Origin: Parachryseolinea silvisoli
GTDB taxonomy: Bacteria > Bacteroidota > Bacteroidia > Cytophagales > Cyclobacteriaceae
DNA length: 64,000 nucleotides
Assembly (NCBI RefSeq): GCF_021190955.1
Contig: NZ_JAIOAO010000002.1
Coordinates: forward strand, 930,001 to 994,000
Direction: 5' to 3'
Shown here: positions 34,030 to 40,611 of the stretch, one piece after another
Layout: each line of letters opens with the position of its first letter
How positions within the stretch are numbered: position 1 is the first letter of the stretch
Notes under the pieces: generated by a model
What the model was told of the DNA's origin: nothing
Database searches by the model: none
What the model saw: only the letters and a program-made list of their open reading frames with translations
Program-made: the position numbers and the translations under genes

Positions 34030-36540
34030 ATGAAGAGAGTATGGAAGCTGTTGCGGTTTATCGTTGATAAACTGCTTCTGGTTTTGTGCGTGCTGTGGCG
34101 CCTTTTGAAACGATTTATCCGGTGGATTCACAGCCGTAAACGGTATGCCATTCCGTTTTATTCATTGGCGGCATACACTGTATTTGTTGTTCTCCTCATC
34201 AAACTTTCCGGAGATTCTGGCTATAAAAAAACTATTTCCAATAAACGTGTCAACGATGTGACCGCCATCAACCCTATACACGTAGGCCGGGAAATACAAC
34301 CGCAGACAATAGAAGAAATTGTAAAAGCAATTCGGGAATCCAGCGGACCCATCTCGATTGGTGGTGGCCGTTTCAGCATGGGCGGACAGACTGCTTATGA
34401 GAACAGCCTGCACATTGACATGCGGGAATTCAATAAGGTATTGCATCTTGACACGATCCACAAACAGGTTACGGTACAGTCGGGTATTGCGTGGCGAAGC
34501 CTGCAACAGGTAATTGATCCGTACAATCTTTCCATCAAGATCATGCAGACGTATGCTAACTTCACGGTAGGAGGTTCGATTTCCGTTAACTGTCATGGGC
34601 GGTATATTGGACATGGCCCTATTGTATCGTCTGTATTGGGAATCAAACTGATTACTGCATCGGGTGAGATCGTAGCCGCAAGTCGTAATCTTAATCAGGG
34701 CGTCTTTGCCGCGGCGATCGGAGGCTATGGAGGTATTGGCGTGATCGCGGAAGTAACGTTGCAGTTGGCGGATAACGTAAAAGTGGAACGTCAGGTTGCT
34801 GAGGTTAGCCCAATCGATTACAATTCTTTCTTCAATTCTACCATTCGAAACGACTCCACCGTAATCTTTCAGAACGGAGATCTTTATCCACCGGACTTTG
34901 ACTTGATCAACAGTGTGGCCTGGCGTGCTACGGAGAAAGCACTTACGGACACCGTGCGCGTTACCCCTGCCGGGGAGAAATACTGGCTCGAAGCGCAGAT
35001 GATGAAGATTGTTTCCAGGGGGCATTTCGGAAAATGGATGCGGCGAAACATGGTTGATCCGTACCTCTACAGTGATGAAAAAGTAGTTTGGAGAAACCGG
35101 GAGGCGAGCTATGATGTCGCGGAACTTGAACCCGCTTCGCGCGAAGAAGATACGTATGTGTTACAGGAGTATTTTATTCCCGTACGCAATATCAATTCTT
35201 TTATTCCGAAAATGAAAGCGATTTACGATCGCTACGATGTGAACGTAATCAATGTATCTCTACGTCATGCGTATGCGGATACGTTAACATACTTGTCGTG
35301 GGCTCCGGAAGAGGTCTTCGCATTTGTGATCTACTACAAGCAAGGGACGGATGACGCTTCACGGGAAGAAGTGAAACAATGGACTGTCGAAATGACGGAT
35401 GCTATCCTGAGTGAAAATGGCCGCTGGTATTTGCCGTATCAGCCGCACGCATCGACCGAACAATTTAAGAAAGGCTATCCGCGCGCAGCCAATTATTTTG
35501 ACCTGAAAAATAAACTTGATCCACAGCATCGTTTTACGAACAAGCTGTTGGATAAATACAATCCGTATGTAGAACAGGCCATTGAAAAGCAACGCGCTGG
35601 AATCAAAGGCTACTACAAAGACGAGGCGCAGTCTTTTCTTACAGTGCCTGAGTGGTATCTGGTGTTCAATCCGAAAGAGTATGCTGACTTCCTGGAGGCT
35701 GGGAACGATCCATCCGATTTCCCATTCTATCGGTCCATCGATGAATATTGGACGCTCTACGACCGTTCGATGAAGCTGGTATCCGAGGCGTATCCATACA
35801 ATGATGAGTATGTCACGATGCTCAACGTAATAGGAGCGAGCATAACCATGGAGTATGCTGCCAAGATGATCTATGAAAATACCGTGGGCCGGGTGTTTTC
35901 CTGGTTTTCGAATGGAACACTATCGGATCAAGAGAAAGTGATTATCGAAGCACAGCGCGCCTACAGCGACATGATCTACGATAAAGCGTGGTATGAATTC
36001 GGGTTCATGCCATGGGTGGGGAAAGTATGGGCTACGTCAAATACCGCGAACAGCAATTGGTTTAGAAAAGTTGAACGCATGTTGTTTTTTACAGCGGAGT
36101 TCGCTTTCAAAGCTGTGTATGCAGAACTTATTGAATGGGCTGCGAAGGCCAATTATGAAGAGCCCGTTACGGAAATCTATCTCCTGACGTCAGTAGCCGA
36201 TTCTTTACAGACTTCCGGGTTAAAGGTGGTTTACGAGCAGGATGATAAAAAAATTGTTTCCATCAAGCGATGGGGTGATTTCACAAGGCAAATTTTACGA
36301 ATAGCGAACAGGGATATAAAGATTATTGAGGTTGCAGGGAATGATGAAATTGTAGTTTCAATATTGGGAAGAAAAGATACAATGCCAGATGTTAAAGCCG
36401 AATTGCTATATACCTCTGAGGTCGTGACGGATGAAAGTCGCGCGCGGTATGTTTATTTGCTGCCGGTAAATGAGTTGCTGGTTTTTGTTGGTGAAGCGAA
36501 AAGGAAGGGGTTTGAGATAGAGCATGTTTTTGATTATTGA
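34030..36540 (+). CDS. Membrane-anchored FAD-dependent oxidoreductase with novel C-terminal domain
   Basis: An 836-residue protein. N-terminal hydrophobic segments at ~8-25 and ~42-58 anchor it to the membrane. Residues ~75-510 are a VAO/ALO-type flavoprotein (ISIGGGRFSMGGQTA, VQSGIAWRSLQQVI, GGSISVNCHGRYIGHGP, GGYGGIGVIAEVTL; C-terminal LDPQHRFTNKLLDKY). About 320 further residues form a mixed helical/beta domain (SFLTVPEWYLVFNPKEYADFL) not recognised in the cytosolic lactone oxidases. The substrate is unknown; possibilities include sugar lactones or polyprenyl-linked sugars, as with DprE1. Co-transcribed with the exported methyltransferase-like gene. Confidence 0.82.
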   Translation: MKRVWKLLRFIVDKLLLVLCVLWRLLKRFIRWIHSRKRYAIPFYSLAAYTVFVVLLIKLSGDSGYKKTISNKRVNDVTAINPIHVGREIQPQTIEEIVKAIRESSGPISIGGGRFSMGGQTAYENSLHIDMREFNKVLHLDTIHKQVTVQSGIAWRSLQQVIDPYNLSIKIMQTYANFTVGGSISVNCHGRYIGHGPIVSSVLGIKLITASGEIVAASRNLNQGVFAAAIGGYGGIGVIAEVTLQLADNVKVERQVAEVSPIDYNSFFNSTIRNDSTVIFQNGDLYPPDFDLINSVAWRATEKALTDTVRVTPAGEKYWLEAQMMKIVSRGHFGKWMRRNMVDPYLYSDEKVVWRNREASYDVAELEPASREEDTYVLQEYFIPVRNINSFIPKMKAIYDRYDVNVINVSLRHAYADTLTYLSWAPEEVFAFVIYYKQGTDDASREEVKQWTVEMTDAILSENGRWYLPYQPHASTEQFKKGYPRAANYFDLKNKLDPQHRFTNKLLDKYNPYVEQAIEKQRAGIKGYYKDEAQSFLTVPEWYLVFNPKEYADFLEAGNDPSDFPFYRSIDEYWTLYDRSMKLVSEAYPYNDEYVTMLNVIGASITMEYAAKMIYENTVGRVFSWFSNGTLSDQEKVIIEAQRAYSDMIYDKAWYEFGFMPWVGKVWATSNTANSNWFRKVERMLFFTAEFAFKAVYAELIEWAAKANYEEPVTEIYLLTSVADSLQTSGLKVVYEQDDKKIVSIKRWGDFTRQILRIANRDIKIIEVAGNDEIVVSILGRKDTMPDVKAELLYTSEVVTDESRARYVYLLPVNELLVFVGEAKRKGFEIEHVFDY

Positions 36541-36588
36541 AAATGTCTTGTGGGGCGTTCCGAAAATAATGATTTAGACCAGTAAAGA

Positions 36589-36834
36589 ATGGAGATATTC
36601 GGATTTGTATTGATGGAGATTATATTCACGGGCGTTGGATGGGCGTGTCTTCATGTATGGTATAGGGACAGGAAGAAGGTTGAAGAGATAAAAAATGAAG
36701 AATATGCGGGCGAATATAGTTCAGTAGGCAGAGTAATGGTCTTGAATTTAATTGCAGGTATAGGCGCGCTAACGATGTTTGGGATGGTGATTTTTTTGTT
36801 GGTTACTTGGATTTATGAGGCAGTAGCAAATTGA
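36589..36834 (+). CDS. Small membrane protein
   Basis: Not recognised. 81 residues with two transmembrane helices (about 4-24 and 50-75) separated by a charged loop (WYRDRKKVEEIKNEEYAGEY). It is 48 bp after the FAD oxidase and may be the end of that operon. Its base composition is more AT-rich than the operon. Confidence 0.55.
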   Translation: MEIFGFVLMEIIFTGVGWACLHVWYRDRKKVEEIKNEEYAGEYSSVGRVMVLNLIAGIGALTMFGMVIFLLVTWIYEAVAN

Positions 36835-36846
36835 AGTTAAAGTGAA

Positions 36847-36919
36847 TAGCCCCGGCAAGAATCGAACTTGCACCACAAGGTCCGCATCCTTGTATCCTGA
36901 TCCATTAGACGACGGGGCA
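36847..36919 (-). tRNA. tRNA-Arg (anticodon GCG)
   Basis: A 73-nt cloverleaf on the minus strand. The anticodon stem CAAGG/CCTTG encloses the loop ATGCGGA, giving anticodon GCG for Arg CGC/CGU codons. The D stem is GTCT/GGAT, and the T arm is GCAAG-TTCGATT-CTTGC. Six acceptor pairs are perfect, but position 1:72 is U-U. CCA is not encoded. A GCG anticodon would not need the A34-to-inosine deaminase that ACG tRNA-Arg requires. Confidence 0.85.
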
Positions 36920-36955
36920 ATGAGAGAGTGTGAGTGTGGGCGTGAGAGCGAAGAA

Positions 36956-37003
36956 GAAACAGCATGAGTGTGTTCGCTCTCGCTCTCACACTCACGCTGT
37001 TTC
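36956..37003. repeat. 17-bp inverted repeat in the tRNA spacer
   Basis: GAAACAGCATGAGTGTG (36956-36972) and CACACTCACGCTGTTTC (36987-37003) pair with a single mismatch around a 14-nt CT-rich loop. It lies between tRNA-Pro and tRNA-Arg, both on the minus strand, within a run of GAGTGTG-type simple sequence. It could be an RNase III or tRNA-processing structure. Confidence 0.7.
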
Positions 37004-37006
37004 TAG

Positions 37007-37082
37007 TAGGGTAACCCGGATTCGAACCGGGGAGCTCCTGCGTCCAAGGCAGGCGAGGACGGCCTGACTCCTCCATTACCCT
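37007..37082 (-). tRNA. tRNA-Pro (anticodon UGG)
   Basis: A 76-nt cloverleaf. The acceptor AGGGTAA pairs fully with TTACCCT, the D stem is GAGG/CCTC, the anticodon stem CCTGC/GCAGG has loop CTTGGAC (anticodon TGG), and the T arm is CCCGG-TTCGAAT-CCGGG, with A73. The A1-U72 first pair differs from the usual C1-G72 of bacterial tRNA-Pro. CCA not encoded. Probably co-transcribed with tRNA-Arg 87 bp downstream. Confidence 0.9.
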
Positions 37083-37095
37083 ATGTATTAAAAAT

Positions 37096-37125
37096 AAAAA
37101 AGCCTCCCGTTAGAGGAGGCTTTTT
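37096..37125. terminator. Bidirectional intrinsic terminator
   Basis: AGCCTCC (37101-37107) and GGAGGCT (37115-37121) flanked by A and T runs. On the minus strand it directly follows the gene remnant ending at 37144. Confidence 0.8.
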
Positions 37126-37143
37126 GTGATGAATGCAGTGCTG

Positions 37144-37251
37144 TTACAATGTCATTGATCCAGTATACACAATAGTGTAGCCTCCCGGTCCGGTAGAAAG
37201 GGTCGGCGCGGTTGACGTACGATATGTATATTGGTTGTTTTCATGATTCAA
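37144..37251 (-). pseudogene. 3'-terminal remnant of a beta-rich protein gene
   Basis: A 35-codon open stretch that starts after a TAG and has no usable start codon. Its end reads TAPTLSTGPGGYTIVYTGSMTL then stop, which resembles the last beta strands of a secreted protein, and it is followed by an intrinsic terminator. Probably the surviving 3' end of a deleted gene; too short to name the family. Confidence 0.35.
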
Positions 37252-37297
37252 CTATACGAGGTTGTATTGTTTGGGTTGCCTGTTTGATGATATTTTT

Positions 37298-37663
37298 TTA
37301 TTCTGCTGTTTTTTTTATTCCTAATTTTTCCACGGCATCACTAAGCGTTGAAGCAAATACAACGGTATTACCCCGATTGCTTTCGCGAACAAAATCGTGG
37401 AGGCTTTTGCTGGTGTAGTGTGTGAAGTCGCCAATGATTGCCATACGCCGTGAGTAGTTTACAACTTTTTGCAGAATTTCACCGGCTAGTCCGCTGCGGA
37501 GATCGAAGAATGAGTCGTGCAGCGTCGCCTGGTGGACGACGATGACGTCGGCTGGTAAATTCATCATGGCTTCCAGGAACTCCTGGGCGCTTTGGATCAC
37601 TGGATTGTCGGTCGATATTTCAGCGACAGGTTCGCGATGATCAATGTGCAATACGTGGTTCAT
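37298..37663 (-). CDS. DUF4180 family protein
   Basis: A 121-residue cytosolic protein matching DUF4180: VIQSAQEFLEAMMNLPADVIVVHQATLHDSFFDLRSGLAGEILQK-type core (residues ~22-66) and MAIIGDFTHYTSKSLHDFVRESNRG towards the C-terminus. Function unknown, sometimes called a stage II sporulation-like STAS relative. It stands alone among gene remnants, with its own upstream region at 37664-37690. Confidence 0.85.
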   Translation of the reverse strand: MNHVLHIDHREPVAEISTDNPVIQSAQEFLEAMMNLPADVIVVHQATLHDSFFDLRSGLAGEILQKVVNYSRRMAIIGDFTHYTSKSLHDFVRESNRGNTVVFASTLSDAVEKLGIKKTAE

Positions 37664-37688
37664 TTGTCTCTTTCAAATTTAAATGTAT

Positions 37689-37771
37689 TGTGGCGCGGAG
37701 GGCTTTAACCTCGATCTTCCACTCCGTAGTGTAAGTGGACGCATTTTTCAGCGACTATGCTATCGCGCCAC
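37689..37771 (-). tRNA. Decayed tRNA-Val-like element
   Basis: An 83-nt minus-strand element with a perfect 7-bp acceptor stem GTGGCGC/GCGCCAC and A at the discriminator position. A CTTACAC segment has the form of a Val(UAC) anticodon loop, but about 7 extra bases precede the 3' half of the anticodon stem. The T arm is reduced to GAGG-TTAAAGC-CCTC, lacking the TTCGA consensus. The D arm TAGC/GCTG has no GG. Best read as a tRNA pseudogene. Confidence 0.4.
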
Positions 37772-37834
37772 CGGCATAACCTAAGCGCTGGATATAATTA
37801 CCCAGGCATACGGGCTGCCCTATGTGGAGATTTC

Positions 37835-37880
37835 TGGTAACGCTCCAGTCCGTCCCGTCCCGATTGCTATCGGATTAACG
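37835..37880. repeat. Nested palindrome TCCCGT...CCGAT/ATCGG...ACGGGA
   Basis: TCCCGT and ACGGGA enclose CCGAT-tgct-ATCGG. The core resembles the TCCCGA/TCGGGA palindromes at 54501-54516 and 54640-54656, suggesting a dispersed REP-like family. Confidence 0.5.
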
Positions 37881-37930
37881 GGATGCTTCTACTTAGTTAG
37901 CTTAATCCCCATTTAAAACTGCTGCAAACA

Positions 37931-37962
37931 AAAAAGCCCCGGGAGCAGTACCCGGGGCTTTT
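37931..37962. terminator. Bidirectional intrinsic terminator
   Basis: AAAAAGCCCCGGG pairs with CCCGGGGCTTTT around AGCAGTA. On the minus strand it follows the gene remnant ending at 37987. Confidence 0.85.
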
Positions 37963-37986
37963 ATATTTATTAAAACCTGATGCGAT

Positions 37987-38109
37987 CTACAATAAATAGT
38001 ATTTCCCCGAATGGGCATGACAATCCGCAAAGTCGCAGCTGCTGTTGAATCGCAGTTCGATTGCTAAGATGTTGTTACCCGGTTTCATACTCGTGTTAGC
38101 GCTGTTATC
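37987..38109 (-). pseudogene. 3'-terminal remnant with galactose-binding-like (jelly-roll) motif
   Basis: A 40-codon open stretch bounded upstream by TAA. It reads DNSANTSMKPGNNILAIELR then continues to a Cys/His-rich end (CDFADCHAHSG). The x-x-K-P-G-x-N-x-L-A-I-E pattern is the conserved penultimate strand of galactose-binding-like domains in secreted Bacteroidota enzymes. A 33-codon ORF could start at the internal ATG (38088), but the sequence resembles the end of a large protein. It is followed by an intact terminator. Probably left by a deletion. Confidence 0.5.
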
Positions 38110-38172
38110 TTATGTTGTCTGATGCTTTACGGAAAAGCTGACGGCAGGGTTTTATAATTGTTGTGATTTCTC

Positions 38173-38475
38173 TCACAAAGGCACTCCTGCCGTACAGGCG
38201 AGACACGCATTGGCAAAGGCATCATATTCGTCGTACGCTGCGCCTGGCTTGCCGAACAAGGTGATGATGCGGTCGATCCGGACTTGTGCACCGGTGTCGA
38301 GCGTAATGAACATGCCCTGCCCGGGAATTTCTTCCAGCTTTTCCACGCGGCCGATCTGTTCCTCGACTGTTTGGCCTTCGCCCCAGTAAAAGATCTTACC
38401 GTGCGTGCGCCTGGTCATCTGTTCTTCAATGACTTCGCGGACGTCGTATGAAACAGGTGTGTATGAAGTGCTCAT
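38173..38475 (-). CDS. Uncharacterised small protein, possible beta-barrel
   Basis: A 100-residue soluble protein. After a helical start (YDVREVIEEQMTRRTHGKIFYW) come beta strands typical of small SH3-like barrels (VEKLEEIPGQGMFITLDTGAQVRIDRIITLFGKPG). Two Cys residues near the C-terminus (ACLACTAG). Such proteins are common in Cytophagales and uncharacterised. It is downstream of the two-component genes, divergent in function as far as can be told. Confidence 0.65.
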   Translation of the reverse strand: MSTSYTPVSYDVREVIEEQMTRRTHGKIFYWGEGQTVEEQIGRVEKLEEIPGQGMFITLDTGAQVRIDRIITLFGKPGAAYDEYDAFANACLACTAGVPL

Positions 38476-38540
38476 AATTGTATTATTCTACAGTGATAAC
38501 GGCGAAAGTATTGAAAAAATTCCATAGCGGCCATATGGCC

Positions 38541-39248
38541 TCATGCCGCCGCCACGCGTTTCAGAATGTATCCAACGGCGCGGATATTTTCAATGCGCAG
38601 GGCGGTATCGTGGCTGAGGTATTTGCGCAGTCTGGATACAAACACATCCATACTACGGGCCACAAAAAAGCCGTCGTCTTCCCAGATGGTTTTAAGAAAC
38701 ACATCGCGCTCGATAACCTTGTCCGGGTGGCGGAAAAACAGTTGGAGCATGCCACACTCTTTGTAGGTGAGGCGCGTGGAGACACCGCCCGCGGTGAGCA
38801 GTAAATTGTGAATGTCAAGGGTGGAGTCGGCGATCTGTAGCACGGAGGATCTGTCGGCCGAAATTGTTTGGTTGCTGCCGGTGCGTTTCAAAATGGCCTC
38901 AATGCGGTATTTAAACTCTTCCAGGCTGAAGGGTTTGCTGACGTAGTCGTCAGCGCCGATCTGGAATCCTTTGATGCGGTCTTCGGTCTGGTTTTTAGCC
39001 GACAAAAATACGATGGGTATACCCTGGTTGTATTTGCGGATTTCGCGGGCCAGGTCGAAGCCATCTTTCTCGGGCAGCATGACGTCGAGGATGCAGAGGT
39101 CGAAGATGTGGTTGTGAAAGGCAGTCAATCCTTTTTCTCCCGTAGTATACAATTGAACGGCCCAGCCATGGGTACTGAGCGAGTCTTTGATGAGGAAGCC
39201 CAGGCTTTCGTCGTCCTCGACGACCATGATCTGTTTGGCGATGCTCAT
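38541..39248 (-). CDS. OmpR-family response regulator
   Basis: A 235-residue regulator. The receiver domain (1-125) has acidic pocket residues in VVEDDES, phosphoacceptor Asp in CILDVMLP (~54), Thr/Ser in FLSAKN and Lys in SKPFS. The winged-helix output domain (~135-235) includes LTYKECGMLQLFFRHPDKVIERDVFLKTIW. Its start overlaps the histidine kinase stop by 4 bp, so translation is coupled. A palindrome GGCCATATGGCC abuts the stop. Confidence 0.93.
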   Translation of the reverse strand: MSIAKQIMVVEDDESLGFLIKDSLSTHGWAVQLYTTGEKGLTAFHNHIFDLCILDVMLPEKDGFDLAREIRKYNQGIPIVFLSAKNQTEDRIKGFQIGADDYVSKPFSLEEFKYRIEAILKRTGSNQTISADRSSVLQIADSTLDIHNLLLTAGGVSTRLTYKECGMLQLFFRHPDKVIERDVFLKTIWEDDGFFVARSMDVFVSRLRKYLSHDTALRIENIRAVGYILKRVAAA

Positions 39249-40477
39249 GCGGCGGGCAGAATGATTTGTACGGCGGTTCCTTTATGCAGCTCACTCAGGA
39301 GGTTGACTTTTCCCCGGTGTGATCGGATAACGCTTTTTACAAAGCTCAATCCCAAGCCAAAGCCCTTTACGTCGTGTACGTCGCCCGAGCGCACGCGGAA
39401 GAATTTCTCAAACACTTTAGTTCGCATGCTTCGGTCTATGCCAATGCCTTCGTCGACAATGTGGATGGCGATGCCTTCCCGGCAGTCACTGGTGCGTATG
39501 AGGATATTGGGCCGCTGCCGGGAGTATTTCTCGGCGTTGTCGATCAGGTTACTGATGGCCTGGGCCAGCAGCTCGCGGTCCGCGAGAATGGCGGTGTTAC
39601 GTTCGGCGTGAAGCTCGACGATCAGTGATCCGTTGCGCTCCTGCACTTTGAGTTGAAAGGCTTCGACACACTCGCGAATCAGTTGGTGTACGTGCACCAC
39701 CTCGAGCGTGGGTCTACGGACGTAGTCGACGGAAGCTCCCAGCAATACCTGGTCGATCTTTTGTCGCAGGCTTTCATTTTCCTTTAAAAGGATGTCGACG
39801 TATACGTGCAAGTTATCAGGTTCGGGGATTTTTTTCTTGAGGATCTCGCCGGCGATGCGCACGTTGGTTACAGGAGTTTTAAACTCGTGCGTCATGTTGT
39901 TGATGAAGTCGTTTTTCAGGGCCGCAAATTTCCGTTCGCGTAATAGCGAATAGATCGCATACGCGAAAAATCCCATCATCAGCAACAGGGCGAGCGTGGA
40001 GAAAATCCAGATATCGAGTTGGGCGGCGACGAAGCTGTTCTTTTTCGGAAAGTATACGGCAAAATTCTTTTCGTCGGTAGACGCTTCGCGCGCTGTGTCT
40101 TCCGGGGCGGACGTGGGCTGCGTTGCGGAGATATAATTGCCATACACCAGCGTGTCGTCGTGGGCATTGTAGACGCCAAGCTCGTAGTCGAGGTTGAGGC
40201 TTCGGACGAGGAACTCCTTTTGAAGCTGGTCGTCGAGCAGCTCGCTGTCGAGTTGGCTACTGGTTACAACGAAGTAAAAATTGGAGGAGAGTTTCTTGAC
40301 CTCGGGGTTGCGGGCTACGGAGTCGGCTACCCGTTTCAACGCCACTTGTACACTGTGATCGAATTGCTTTTCGGCTACGTCAAAGGCTTTGCGGAACCAG
40401 TATACCTGTAGAATGAGCAGGCAGGCCAGTACGCAGGTGCCAAAAAGAATAATGCGGCCCAGATGTTTATTATTCAT
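39245..40477 (-). CDS. Two-component sensor histidine kinase
   Basis: A 410-residue membrane kinase. Transmembrane helices at ~8-28 and ~155-178 flank a ~125-residue periplasmic sensor domain. The H box is THEFKTP near 194-200, the N box NLIDNAEKYS, G1 DEGIGID, F box EKFFRV, and G2 GFGLGLSFVK. There is no HAMP domain; the dimerisation domain follows the second helix directly. It pairs with the OmpR regulator downstream, and the target is unknown. Divergent from the DUF2723 gene. Confidence 0.93.
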   Translation of the reverse strand: MNNKHLGRIILFGTCVLACLLILQVYWFRKAFDVAEKQFDHSVQVALKRVADSVARNPEVKKLSSNFYFVVTSSQLDSELLDDQLQKEFLVRSLNLDYELGVYNAHDDTLVYGNYISATQPTSAPEDTAREASTDEKNFAVYFPKKNSFVAAQLDIWIFSTLALLLMMGFFAYAIYSLLRERKFAALKNDFINNMTHEFKTPVTNVRIAGEILKKKIPEPDNLHVYVDILLKENESLRQKIDQVLLGASVDYVRRPTLEVVHVHQLIRECVEAFQLKVQERNGSLIVELHAERNTAILADRELLAQAISNLIDNAEKYSRQRPNILIRTSDCREGIAIHIVDEGIGIDRSMRTKVFEKFFRVRSGDVHDVKGFGLGLSFVKSVIRSHRGKVNLLSELHKGTAVQIILPAA

Positions 40478-40611
40478 ACGTCAAGATACTCGTTTATTGT
40501 GCCCGTTGTATACCGCCGCTACCTCCTTAACACTCCATTAACACTTATTTACACTCCTTAACGCGGCGGTCCGTTGCGTTTTGCTAGCCTTACAACATAA
40601 TTCAACTCCCT

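Noticed and set aside
34162-35025. 287-codon minus-strand frame
   Set aside because: Antisense shadow of the membrane FAD oxidase; no motif and no plausible promoter.
36920-37006. Possible CRISPR-like or simple tandem repeats (GAGTGTG units)
   Set aside because: No regular repeat-spacer structure; it is explained by one imperfect inverted repeat in a tRNA spacer.
38868-39611. 247-codon plus-strand frame
   Set aside because: Shadow across two overlapping two-component genes with full motif support on the minus strand.
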